From a virus, in the IMG/VR virus record IMGVR_UViG_3300047678_000250, positions 1 through 37,466 of that record: a stretch of DNA of 37,466 bases, one strand, 5' to 3'. The notes beneath the pieces are model-generated. The model had not been told where the DNA came from, ran no database searches, and worked only from the letters and a program-made list of their open reading frames with translations. The position numbers and the translations under genes are program-made. Below, piece after piece: positions 24,406 to 31,767 of the stretch. Every line of letters begins with the position of its first letter. The first letter of the stretch is position 1.

Positions 24406-24714
24406 CTACCGGTTCCAGGATTGGTCCCGCGACGTCCTAGCCGAGTGATGCGCATGGCAGAACGGCCGCAGGTTCGACCACGAGAGCCGCAGGTCTGGCC
24501 TCTCGCGCACGCCCACCACATGGTCCACATCCGTCGCAGGCTGGCCGCAGCCATGCTCGCAGCAGATCGGATACTCACGAAGGAACAGCTTCCGGCACTT
24601 CCGCCACGCCGCGTCATAGATCGCATTCTTCTGAGGTGCCCGCGCCCGGTCATACTCGCGCCGCTGGACCTCCGGTGGCTTCCATCCCGGCGGCCGATGC
24701 GCAGGCGGCCTCAT
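24406..24714 (-). CDS. HNH endonuclease of the packaging module
   Basis: 102 residues. It starts MRPPAHRPPGWKPPE, a usual beginning in phage HNH proteins. The His-Asn-His region is DVDHVVGVRERPDLRLSWSN followed by LRPFCHAHH. A CC-x3-C group (ICCEHGCGQ) probably binds zinc. In HK97-type phages this nuclease works with the terminase in cos cleavage. A longer frame from a TTG at 24768 would include the terminator hairpin at 24735-24765, so the later ATG is preferred. Confidence 0.88.
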   Translation of the reverse strand: MRPPAHRPPGWKPPEVQRREYDRARAPQKNAIYDAAWRKCRKLFLREYPICCEHGCGQPATDVDHVVGVRERPDLRLSWSNLRPFCHAHHSARTSRDQSWNR

Positions 24715-24734
24715 CGGCACGGCAGCACCAATAG

Positions 24735-24765
24735 AAAACGCCCGCATCCTGTTCGGGTGCGGGCG
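24735..24765 (-). terminator. Hairpin with T-run directly after the late promoter (tR'-like)
   Basis: On the minus strand CGCCCGCA (24765-24758) pairs perfectly with TGCGGGCG (24746-24739) across 11 bases, followed by TTTT (24738-24735). It lies about 15 bases after the predicted start of the late transcript and before the HNH gene. In lambda-like logic it would stop late transcription until an antiterminator acts. It also ends the early operon. Confidence 0.65.
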
Positions 24766-24784
24766 CAACTCAACCTCATGCTTT

Positions 24785-24813
24785 TTTAAAATCTAAACCG
24801 TCCGATTCGTCAA
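24785..24813 (-). promoter_or_regulatory. Predicted late promoter, TTGACG-N17-TTTAAA
   Basis: On the minus strand TTGACG (24813-24808) and TTTAAA (24790-24785) are 17 bases apart, a good sigma70-like match. The -35 box overlaps the last bases of the gene at 24810-25358, and transcription would start near 24778 towards the HNH, terminase and all structural genes. Confidence 0.6.
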
Positions 24814-25358
24814 GCGGCATTGATAGACCGCCCGCAATGGTCCACCCATTGCCCAATCTCCGCATAGCGCTGCAGGCTCACCCGTGTCAGCTGCTTCACG
24901 CGGTCCCGATGCATATGCCACGCGCTGGCGACCTGCTGACAACCGTAATTGTCCACGACGATCTTGAACGTCAAATCCGCCAGCGTGTATTGCTTCACCG
25001 GGATTTTCCCAGCCTCTTCCCGCCACGGCACGTACCGCTCATGATACGCGCGTATCAGCCCCGCCTGCCAATCCGTATGCCCCACACCCGCCGGCTGCCG
25101 TTCGTACTTCTGCACGGTTGCCCACAACCCGCTGGTGATCTTCACCCACAGCGCGCAAATCTCTTGCCCCGCCCGATATTGTTCTGGCGTCAGATTTCCC
25201 CGATTGAACAGCTCATCCATCACGCACGCGCGCCGGTGCCGCAGCGTCTCCGGCGTGGCATTTTCCTCCAGCTCGACAACCGCCTGTGTGCGCCGCGCGG
25301 CTTCCTGCTCGCGCCGCACACGGTCTGCCTCCTGGATGCGCTGCCATTCGGCGCTCAT
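24810..25358 (-). CDS. Putative late transcription regulator in Q position (unrecognised family)
   Basis: 182 residues, strongly charged, with an N-terminal coiled coil (EWQRIQEADRVRREQEAARR) and a C-terminal helix-turn-helix-like part (IVVDNYGCQQVASAWHMHRDRVKQLTRVS). I do not recognise the family. It is the last gene of the early operon, directly before a strong promoter and a terminator that precede the terminase genes. That is the place of Q in lambdoids and of RinA/ArpU regulators in Gram-positive phages. Role as late antiterminator or activator is inferred from this context and the HTH-like part. Confidence 0.6.
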   Translation of the reverse strand: MSAEWQRIQEADRVRREQEAARRTQAVVELEENATPETLRHRRACVMDELFNRGNLTPEQYRAGQEICALWVKITSGLWATVQKYERQPAGVGHTDWQAGLIRAYHERYVPWREEAGKIPVKQYTLADLTFKIVVDNYGCQQVASAWHMHRDRVKQLTRVSLQRYAEIGQWVDHCGRSINAA

Positions 25359-26218
25359 GCCGCGAACTTCGCCTTAATCTCCGCCAGGTTTGGCCTTGGG
25401 ACCGTCCCGCACATCAGTTCGTAATACGCCTGCTGCCTGTCATATTCCTTTTCCCACGCTGGCTTTTTCGCCGGTTGCGCCGCCTTCGCCTCCCAAATTG
25501 CCCGGGTGAAATATTTGAGCGTGGTGATTTTCTGGCCCTTCCCGCGCGCCGCCGCGCTCAACCGCTTCACCACTTCCAGGATGGTCTCGCGGTCCGACCC
25601 ATCGGCCAGCCATTGCCGCACAAGCCCGTAATCGAGGTACGACCGTGCAGGATCAATCTCCATCGCCGCCAACACCGCCTCACCCACCTCGCGAAATTCG
25701 GTTTCCGAGACAGTTATCTTATCTGATCTATTATCTTGATTAGATAAGATAGAAGACGCTTCCGCCGCGCGTTCGCTTAGACTTTCGGTATCGGTTTCGG
25801 TTTTTTCGGTTTCCATCTTCCCTCCATTGATCGGCAAAATCAGGCTTCGCTGGCCCGGCGGTTCGCCATTTTTCCTGGGCCTGCCGCCCTTTGAGCCATT
25901 GATTCTGTTGATCTCGGACCGCGCCGCCGCGTTCACAAGCATCGGGCACATCACCGCCCCATCCGCGCGCCGCATCAGCAACCCGCGATCGATGATGGTT
26001 TCCAAATGGGTTTCAATTTCGCTTTCCGCGATCGCGGAGAACAACGCGATACCGGTTCGGTTCATAATCTCTGAACCGAAACCCAAAACCGAAATGCTAC
26101 TCCCTTGCATGGCGGTCACGATGCGTATCCACACCGTTTGCGCGGCCGCCGGCAGCGTCACGACGCGCGGGTCGCGCAAAGTCTCCAAAATCGCTGCACT
26201 CGCGCATTTTCGTGCCAT
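25355..26218 (-). CDS. Replication initiator-like protein (O-type), with internal AT-rich repeats
   Basis: 287 residues. The N-terminal half (to about 115) has a winged-helix character (TVWIRIVTAMQGSSISVLGF, ETIIDRGLLMRRADGAVMCPML). A Gly/Pro/Arg linker (GGRPRKNGEPPG) follows, then a Ser-rich acidic stretch, and a C-terminal helical domain (RQWLADGSDRETILEVVKRL, TTLKYFTRAIWEA) like the DnaD/primosome-type C-terminus of replication proteins. Together with a DnaB helicase upstream, an initiator or loader role is likely. The linker region is encoded by the AT-rich inverted-repeat cluster at 25713-25752, as in phage O genes that contain the origin. Confidence 0.65.
   Translation of the reverse strand: MARKCASAAILETLRDPRVVTLPAAAQTVWIRIVTAMQGSSISVLGFGSEIMNRTGIALFSAIAESEIETHLETIIDRGLLMRRADGAVMCPMLVNAAARSEINRINGSKGGRPRKNGEPPGQRSLILPINGGKMETEKTETDTESLSERAAEASSILSNQDNRSDKITVSETEFREVGEAVLAAMEIDPARSYLDYGLVRQWLADGSDRETILEVVKRLSAAARGKGQKITTLKYFTRAIWEAKAAQPAKKPAWEKEYDRQQAYYELMCGTVPRPNLAEIKAKFAA
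25713..25752. other. Candidate replication origin: AT-rich TATCTT repeats and 10-bp inverted repeat
   Basis: Within the initiator-like gene, TATCTTATCT (25715-25724) and its exact complement AGATAAGATA (25742-25751) flank a 17-base loop that contains another TATCTT (25732-25737). The 40 bases are about a quarter GC in a strongly GC-rich surround. Iterated short repeats in an AT-rich block inside the initiator gene are the lambda-type origin arrangement. Confidence 0.5.
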
Positions 26219-26484
26219 TACTGCTCTCCCTCAATAATCACCTGTCGCACCAGCGTGCCGCCATGAGAATGGCGCGGGTCCGCAAAATGCCGGTCCACAA
26301 TCAGCTGGAACAGGTCTACTTCCCGCCGCAGCTCCGCCATCTGGCGCTTGAACCGCTCGACATCGCCGACACCATCCACGGCCGCTTCAAATGCCTTGCA
26401 GGCATTGGCCGCAACCGCGAACAGGCCCCGCACTTCCACCGGGCACGCCATGCACGTCACCGGCCCATCGAGCGGATCGTTCAT
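26218..26484 (-). CDS. Hypothetical early protein with CxxC and central coiled coil
   Basis: 88 residues, containing a CMAC motif at residues 11-14, a predicted coiled coil in the middle (VERFKRQMAELRREVDLFQLIVDRHF) and a short tail. No family recognised. It overlaps the initiator-like gene by one base and the upstream gene by four, as everywhere in the early operon. The single CxxC pair is not enough to claim a zinc site. Confidence 0.65.
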   Translation of the reverse strand: MNDPLDGPVTCMACPVEVRGLFAVAANACKAFEAAVDGVGDVERFKRQMAELRREVDLFQLIVDRHFADPRHSHGGTLVRQVIIEGEQ

Positions 26485-26831
26485 GGTGGAAACCCTTTCT
26501 GCCGCATGGTTTCCTGCGCAATCTGCACGTCGAAAATGACCGGCCCATCCATGGATGTCCGAAACCCGGGAAACAACCGCTCCATCTGCTTATCCAGCAG
26601 CGCCGCCTCTTTATAGACTTGATTGGCAAATTCCTCGGCCGAGAAAACGCCCTTCTCAACCAGCAGCTCTGCCAGCGCGGAGCTCTCACATCGCATCACC
26701 AGCCATTTATCCATCAGGTCCCGCATCGCCTTGGTCCCAGGGGCAGTCATGGACTTCGTGCCATGGTGCCACCCCGCCAGCACGCTGCGCCACTTGCAAA
26801 GCTTCTCCAGCGCGTCACGCGTATATTTCAT
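26481..26831 (-). CDS. Hypothetical early protein
   Basis: 116 residues, charged and mostly helical (MKYTRDALEKLCKWRSVLAGWH, then FSAEEFANQVYKEAALLDKQ). No conserved motif or family recognised. Coupled to neighbours by four-base ATGA overlaps on both sides, so it is translated as part of the replication operon. Confidence 0.65.
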   Translation of the reverse strand: MKYTRDALEKLCKWRSVLAGWHHGTKSMTAPGTKAMRDLMDKWLVMRCESSALAELLVEKGVFSAEEFANQVYKEAALLDKQMERLFPGFRTSMDGPVIFDVQIAQETMRQKGFPP

Positions 26832-27214
26832 GTCCCCACCTTCGGCCCTTCGCTGCCATCCATTTCGTACCAGGTGAACTCACCATGCTCGCCAACCGGA
26901 AAATGCTTGCGGCAGGTGCTGCAGAACGTCCCGCTGTAAAAATAGGGGTCGCGCGCATAGGTCTCCGCGATCTCGCGGTTCATCACCGTAATCGCCTGGC
27001 ATGTCAGATGCCGGTAAGCATCGCGAACCGGCCGCACAAACCCGCGCGCCCGTTCCGCTTCACTCAGCACCACATAGGCTTTTTGCAGGCCCGTCGCGGG
27101 GTTGATCTGGCGGTGATCCGGCGTCTCCGGCTTGCCACCCACCAGCGCGCGGTTCGTGCGGTCCACCGGCCAAATTCCAGCCTTCAATTCCTCGATCGTT
27201 TCCTTGTTGCCCAT
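26828..27214 (-). CDS. Hypothetical early protein with CxxC/His, possible zinc binding
   Basis: 128 residues from the ATG at 27214 that overlaps the upstream stop (TGATG). The C-terminal part has GTFCSTCRKHFPVGEHGEF (about residues 98-116), a CxxC with adjacent His residues that could bind zinc. Before it is a helical region containing RHLTCQAITVMNREIAE. No family recognised with certainty; similar small Cys-motif proteins occur in the replication regions of alphaproteobacterial phages. A longer start at 27262 would overlap the membrane gene by 49 bases. Confidence 0.65.
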   Translation of the reverse strand: MGNKETIEELKAGIWPVDRTNRALVGGKPETPDHRQINPATGLQKAYVVLSEAERARGFVRPVRDAYRHLTCQAITVMNREIAETYARDPYFYSGTFCSTCRKHFPVGEHGEFTWYEMDGSEGPKVGT

Positions 27215-27384
27215 CACAGCACCCGCGTAACAGGCGAAATCGACCACGCCAGCATCAACCAAAAAAGCCCATCCGCAAACAGTTCAGCCGTCGATTGCGG
27301 AACACGATGCCAGCCGAAATATCGGTTTTCCTCAAACCACCATCCAATCGCCATCAGCATTCGCCACCAGCCAAAGAACGTCAT
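27214..27384 (-). CDS. Small Trp-rich membrane protein
   Basis: 56 residues with seven Trp. A hydrophobic N-terminus (MTFFGWWRMLMAIGWWF) and a C-terminal hydrophobic segment (ADGLFWLMLAWSI) make two possible membrane spans. The ATG at 27384 overlaps the DnaB stop (TGATG), which decides the start; an in-frame start at 27414 would lie in the helicase gene. No family recognised. Its place beside the helicase gene is curious, but a membrane link for replication is speculation. Confidence 0.6.
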   Translation of the reverse strand: MTFFGWWRMLMAIGWWFEENRYFGWHRVPQSTAELFADGLFWLMLAWSISPVTRVL

Positions 27385-28919
27385 CACATCCCTCCCAACC
27401 ACTTCTGGCCCCACGCCGGCGACGCATCGCCTTCGCTCTCATCGCGAAACCAGATGGTCCGCGCATCGAATTTCATCCTGGTCATGCCGGTGGGGCCATT
27501 GCGGTTTTTCGCCAAGGAGAACATGGCCAGCCCTTCGGTGTGCGCAACCTGCGCATGCCAACGTTCAGTGCGCTCATCAAAATCCTCGACTTTTTCCTTA
27601 GCACCCCGCACCGGCTCGCCTTCCTGCATCAGGTAGTAATGTGGCCGGTGCGGAAAAATCACGACACTCGCATCCTGCTCCAGCGCGCCGGTCTCGCGCA
27701 GGTCACTCAGCTGCGGCAGCTTGTTCTCCCGCCGCTCATTCGCCCGGCTCAGTTGCGAAAGCAGCACCACCGGCACCTGCAGCTCCATCGCCAGCGCCTT
27801 GATATCCCGGCTAATCTCGGTCACCTGCTCATACAGACCCCGCTGCAGCAGCATCTTGCTGGCGCGCATCAGCCCCACGTAATCGATCACGATCAAATGC
27901 AGCTTGCCCGCGCGCTTCAACCGCCGCGCCCGCATCCGCAGTTGCGCCACCGTCACGCCTGACCGGTCATCGAAATAAAGCGGCAAAGTGGCAGCGTCGC
28001 GTTCCGCCTTCGTCAGCCAGTCCCACTCATGTGGCGTCAATTCACGTAATATTTTGGCAGCGCCAGGGTTGACACCATCTGGCAACTGCCAGCTTTTACC
28101 GCGGAACACATTCTGCACATCCAGCCCGGCATGCGCCGCCGCCAGCCGCGTCCCCAGCTGCACGGAGCTCATTTCGCCACTCCACAGCAGCACATGGTGG
28201 CCAAGGCTGGCCGCGCGCGCCGCGACACCCAAAGCCAGGCCACTTTTGCCCATCGCCGGCCGCGCCGCGATAATATGCACGTCCCCGGCCATCCAGCCGC
28301 CCATCATCCGGTTCAGCGCGGCATAGCCGGTATCCAGCCCCGCCAGGCTGTCAGCCCGCTTGCCGGCCGTGTAGCTGGCCTCAAGCGCCGCCTGCACCGC
28401 TTCCCCGGCCGGCACGGCCGGCACCACATCCCCAGCGCCCTCCGCAATCTGCGTCAGCCGGGTCTCCACCTCTTCCATAATCTCAACGCCCGACGCATCC
28501 CCCGGCGCGAACGCCCGGTTCACCATTTCCTCACCCATCTCGATCAGCTGCCGGCGCAGCCAGGCATCATGAATCGCCCGGCCATAATCCCCGGCGTTGA
28601 TAATCCCCACCATCGCGCCCAGCAGCCGGGTGATGTAAGCCATCCCACCAACCTCATCCAGCACGCCGCTATTCTCGAACGCCTTGTGCAGCGTTACCGC
28701 GTCCGCCACCTGGCCAGCATTCACCAGCTTCGCCAGCACGCCATAAATCCGCCCGTGGATCGGGTCCGCGAAATGCTCATCCCGCAAAAATTCACCCACG
28801 CGGTCATAGGCACGGTTATTGTTCAGCAGCGCGCCCAGCAGCGCCTGTTCCGCCTGCACATTCGCCGGCGGCAGCCGCTGGGAAATCCCCAGCAGCGGAT
28901 AATTGGAATCGTTATTCAC
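27384..28919 (-). CDS. dnaB: Replicative DNA helicase, DnaB type
   Basis: 511 residues. The N-terminal domain has the DnaB start (PPANVQAEQALLGALLNN), then a linker, and the RecA-like domain with Walker A ARPAMGKSG near residues 219-227, Walker B LIVIDYVGLM, and the LSQLSRANERRENKLPQLSDLRETGALEQDA motif. It unwinds DNA at the phage fork as a hexamer. It overlaps the upstream AAA+ gene by four bases. Length is close to host DnaB (about 500). Confidence 0.95.
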   Translation of the reverse strand: MNNDSNYPLLGISQRLPPANVQAEQALLGALLNNNRAYDRVGEFLRDEHFADPIHGRIYGVLAKLVNAGQVADAVTLHKAFENSGVLDEVGGMAYITRLLGAMVGIINAGDYGRAIHDAWLRRQLIEMGEEMVNRAFAPGDASGVEIMEEVETRLTQIAEGAGDVVPAVPAGEAVQAALEASYTAGKRADSLAGLDTGYAALNRMMGGWMAGDVHIIAARPAMGKSGLALGVAARAASLGHHVLLWSGEMSSVQLGTRLAAAHAGLDVQNVFRGKSWQLPDGVNPGAAKILRELTPHEWDWLTKAERDAATLPLYFDDRSGVTVAQLRMRARRLKRAGKLHLIVIDYVGLMRASKMLLQRGLYEQVTEISRDIKALAMELQVPVVLLSQLSRANERRENKLPQLSDLRETGALEQDASVVIFPHRPHYYLMQEGEPVRGAKEKVEDFDERTERWHAQVAHTEGLAMFSLAKNRNGPTGMTRMKFDARTIWFRDESEGDASPAWGQKWLGGM

Positions 28920-29863
28920 GCGCCCGCCTCACCCCGCACCGGCGGCCAGCTCAGCGCGCTCAGGCTTTGGTTTGCCACCCCCCACAGCGGCGGCCGCTCG
29001 ATCTCGGGCGGCGGCGCCACGGTCGTGACGACGCGTTCAAACACCTCAACCGGATTCGTCACATCCAGCCGCAACCGCGCCGCCAGCACCAGCTGCCGCT
29101 TCACGCCCTCCATTACGCCCCGCAACAGCGCCGGGCTCGCCCCCACCGTCAGCCCCGCCAGCAGGTCGAGGTCATCATCGGTAAATTCAAACGGCAGCAA
29201 GTACCGCTTGCAAATCGCGAAACGCTCATCAAAGCCCGGAATCTCAATCGGAATCTGCAAATGAAACCGCCGCCACAGCGCCTTGTCGATATCCTTCGGC
29301 CGGTTGGTCGCACCCAGCGCATACCCTTCATATTGCTCGATCTTGCGCAGCAGCACGCCCAGCAGAGACGTTCGCGCATTATCCGCGCCGCCATAGGTGT
29401 TTTTATCCCGACTGCCGCCAATCGCCTCCAGCTCATCGATGAACAGCACCGCCTCGCCAAAATTCCTCAATGTCTGAAACATCTTCGCCAGATTCTGTTC
29501 CGCCGCACCCCAGCCGGAACTGATGATATTTTCCGGCCCCATGCACACCAGCGGCAACCCCAGCCGCGCGGCCAGATGATGCGCCAACGTGGTCTTCCCA
29601 CAGCCCGGAGGGCCAAAAAGCAGCGCCGTCCCGCGCGGCCGCAATCCCACCGCTTTCAGCTCATCTTTCGCGCGAATTTCCGCCAGCCAGGAAAACAGCG
29701 CGCCCCGCACATTCGGCGTTAAAATCGGCTCTTCCGCATCTTCCGGCCGGCGCACTTCGCCCAGGCTGCCAATCAGCCTCTGCAGCTTGCTGCATTCGTC
29801 ATCGGCCTTGTCGCGCCCACGCGCTGGGGTATCGCCTTGCATCATCCGGTAGCCATCGCTCAT
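28916..29863 (-). CDS. AAA+ ATPase of classical FtsH/Cdc48 style, candidate helicase loader
   Basis: 315 residues with Walker A GPPGCGKT at 84-91, Walker B VLFIDE at 139-144, sensor-1 Asn187 in GATNRP and arginine finger candidates Arg198/199. This is the classical AAA type (as in FtsH or p97), without protease domain or membrane span. It sits directly before dnaB in the same overlapping operon, where a phage DnaC-like loader would be expected. Such loaders normally belong to the DnaA/DnaC clade, so this would be a different solution if true. A chaperone or unfoldase acting on host or phage proteins is the alternative. Confidence 0.8.
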   Translation of the reverse strand: MSDGYRMMQGDTPARGRDKADDECSKLQRLIGSLGEVRRPEDAEEPILTPNVRGALFSWLAEIRAKDELKAVGLRPRGTALLFGPPGCGKTTLAHHLAARLGLPLVCMGPENIISSGWGAAEQNLAKMFQTLRNFGEAVLFIDELEAIGGSRDKNTYGGADNARTSLLGVLLRKIEQYEGYALGATNRPKDIDKALWRRFHLQIPIEIPGFDERFAICKRYLLPFEFTDDDLDLLAGLTVGASPALLRGVMEGVKRQLVLAARLRLDVTNPVEVFERVVTTVAPPPEIERPPLWGVANQSLSALSWPPVRGEAGA

Positions 29864-30447
29864 GGCGCGCTACCACCTTCACTTTTGCCATCCGGCTTCT
29901 TTTTGCTCCTCCGGAACGCCGGCGGAATATCCATCCCATCGCTGCCGGCCTCCGCGCACCATCCCTCATCCCACGCAGCGCGCCTGGCGTCGCTGGCCGG
30001 CCACGGATTCGCGGAAATTTTCGCACCCGCCAAGGCAGCCTTGCCGCCCTCAATCCGCGCTCCCGCAATCTGTTCCGGCGTTGCCGGCGGGGTGGTTTTA
30101 GCCTTCTCCTTGCGCGTCTCTGGGGGCGCCTCTTCATCCGGCGCGCTGCCCGCCTCACCCTCCGGTTTCGGCTGCTCGCTGAATCGCTTGCGCGCATATT
30201 CACCCAGCGGCGTGCCATCCAGCATCCCCAGCGCCGCGCGGTACACTTCCAGCAGCGCCTGGTGCTCCGCCCGGTCCGCCGGGTCCATCCGCCGCTCACG
30301 GATCATCTGGTTGATCACCTTCACATCAAACCCGGCGCTCTTCGCCTCGCGCTTGATCTCGCCAATATCGTTGCTGATATTTGCCTTCTCTTCCTCCAGC
30401 CGCTCGATCCGTTCAACAATCGAGATCAACCGCTGATTCCCGCTCAT
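29860..30447 (-). CDS. GapR-like DUF2312 protein with C-terminal RMF-like domain
   Basis: 195 residues. Residues 1-85 match DUF2312/GapR, the alphaproteobacterial protein that binds overtwisted AT-rich DNA (IVERIERLEEEKANISNDI, KSAGFDVKVINQMIRERRM). A charged Pro-rich linker (90-125) follows. Residues about 128-166 resemble the ribosome modulation factor fold (A...GGKAALAGAKISANPWP, then AWDEGWCAE). The start ATG at 30447 overlaps the upstream stop (ATGA), which decides it; a frame from 30462 lacks a ribosome-binding site. The fusion would link a nucleoid-binding domain to a small RMF-like module whose target is unknown. The second domain is less certain than the first. Confidence 0.82.
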   Translation of the reverse strand: MSGNQRLISIVERIERLEEEKANISNDIGEIKREAKSAGFDVKVINQMIRERRMDPADRAEHQALLEVYRAALGMLDGTPLGEYARKRFSEQPKPEGEAGSAPDEEAPPETRKEKAKTTPPATPEQIAGARIEGGKAALAGAKISANPWPASDARRAAWDEGWCAEAGSDGMDIPPAFRRSKKKPDGKSEGGSAP

Positions 30448-30713
30448 GCGCTCCCCCTGCATTGTTCTTTTTCAACCGCCGTCCGCGCCCGCTGGCCCAT
30501 ATCCGCGCCATGCGCCATCAGCACGCCAATCCCTTCCGCCGCTTGCGGAATCACCGGGTAAACCGCGTTCGCGTAAAACATGCCGGTGCAGATCGCGAGG
30601 CTCACATACATCTGCGTGTCCGAAACACCGGGGTATCGCGCCCGCAGCATCTGCTCGATATCAATCGCCCCCTCATCCAAAAGCTCCAGGTTGCTGCGCG
30701 CCTTTTCGCTCAC
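30444..30713 (-). CDS. Hypothetical early protein
   Basis: 89 residues, helical, with a moderately hydrophobic centre (MYVSLAICTGMFYANAVYPVI) that may be a membrane segment or a buried helix. No family recognised. It lies between GcrA and the GapR-like gene and overlaps both by four bases. Its tail (GADMGQRARTAVEKEQC) is charged. Nothing indicates the function. Confidence 0.6.
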   Translation of the reverse strand: MSEKARSNLELLDEGAIDIEQMLRARYPGVSDTQMYVSLAICTGMFYANAVYPVIPQAAEGIGVLMAHGADMGQRARTAVEKEQCRGSA

Positions 30714-31150
30714 GCCACGCCCTCCCGCCGGTCATGCGGCCGCACATAGGCGATGTCGCAATGCGCTTCGCAATACGGCCGCCCCGGCACGCTGCGCACA
30801 TCGCAAAACCGGAATGCAGAGGTGCCCGGATTACCGAACGGAAAGCAGCACGGAATAGATTTTTGCGATATTTTGGCCGGCAAAGGCGCGGGCGGCGGCA
30901 GGGGATAATCCGGCATCTCAATTTTCAACTTCGGCACCACTGGCTTTTCGCGCTTTGGCTTGGATACCTTCCGCTCACCCTCCGCGCCACGCCTTATCGG
31001 GCTGGGCCGCGCCGGCAGATTAAGCCGGTGCGCCTTCCCGACCACAGCGTTTTTCGAGATGCTCATGCGCCGGCCAATCTCTGTGGTGGAATGTCCGTCG
31101 CCCCACAGCCTGGCCAGCTCCGCTTTCTGCGCATCGTTCCAATCCGTCAT
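30710..31150 (-). CDS. gcrA: GcrA-family cell cycle regulator (phage-borne)
   Basis: 146 residues. The N-terminus (DWNDAQKAELARLWGDGHST, then AVVGKAHRLNLPARP) is the GcrA helix-turn-helix. A basic Pro-rich linker is followed by a Cys/His C-terminus (CCFPFGNPGTSAFRFC at 101-116, then C127 and H130 in RPYCEAHC). GcrA is an alphaproteobacterial co-regulator that acts with sigma70 at promoters carrying GANTC methylation by CcrM. Here it would help direct host RNA polymerase or interfere with the host cell cycle. The gene overlaps both neighbours by four bases. Confidence 0.92.
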   Translation of the reverse strand: MTDWNDAQKAELARLWGDGHSTTEIGRRMSISKNAVVGKAHRLNLPARPSPIRRGAEGERKVSKPKREKPVVPKLKIEMPDYPLPPPAPLPAKISQKSIPCCFPFGNPGTSAFRFCDVRSVPGRPYCEAHCDIAYVRPHDRREGVA

Positions 31151-31767
31151 AGCGCCCCCGCGATCACGAATTTCGGCATGCCCGCGGACACCCGCGCCGC
31201 ATTCACATGCACCAGGTTCAGCCCGCTATATTTCCCGCACAGCCCATTCAACCGCGCCCAGCGCCGCGCATCCTCATAACTTACCTTCACCGCATTCCTC
31301 TCAAAAAATGCCTCCGGCTCTTTTGGGGCCGGAGGCAAGGTAAGGGAGGAAACGCCAGTCACACTGCCCGCATCAGCCCCGGGCCCGGCATCCGTCCGCT
31401 GCGCCACATTGGTCGCCCCGGCCGAATCTGTTTGGCGCGCATCATGCCGCACGCTTTCATATTTCTCCTGCAGAGTTCTACGCGTTCTAACAAACCGGCC
31501 AGGCAGCGCGTTAATCGCAGCCTTTATCTCAATCCATTCCACCCCCTGGCGGCGCAGAGCCAGAAGCGTATTCACTTGCTCATCGGTCCAAGGGTTTTTG
31601 GTCCGAACTAAAAATGAGTATCTCGTTCGCATAGCGGCGCAGGATGGTATCGGCAGCCCAGGCATTGCATTCAGTTGGTCCAATAGCCAATCCGGAGAAA
31701 AGCTGGCGAGCTTTGCCAACAGGAGAGCATCGCGTGCTGGCGTCCATGTGCTTCCACCACGCATCAC
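31147..31767 (-). CDS. Hypothetical protein with two SANT/Myb-like helical segments
   Basis: 206 residues. Two segments look like SANT or GcrA-type DNA-binding units: STWTPARDALLLAKLASFS at about 6-24 and NPWTDEQVNTLLALRRQGV at about 58-76. A Ser/Thr/Ala-rich linker and a C-terminal part (VKVSYEDARRWARLNGLCGK) follow. It might regulate phage or host transcription. Not assigned to a known family. Overlaps neighbours by four bases on each side. Confidence 0.6.
   Translation of the reverse strand: MMRGGSTWTPARDALLLAKLASFSPDWLLDQLNAMPGLPIPSCAAMRTRYSFLVRTKNPWTDEQVNTLLALRRQGVEWIEIKAAINALPGRFVRTRRTLQEKYESVRHDARQTDSAGATNVAQRTDAGPGADAGSVTGVSSLTLPPAPKEPEAFFERNAVKVSYEDARRWARLNGLCGKYSGLNLVHVNAARVSAGMPKFVIAGAL

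Noticed and set aside
28131-29722. Long plus-strand frames opposite dnaB and the AAA+ gene
   Set aside because: The minus strand encodes unmistakable Walker motifs; the opposite frames show no domain.
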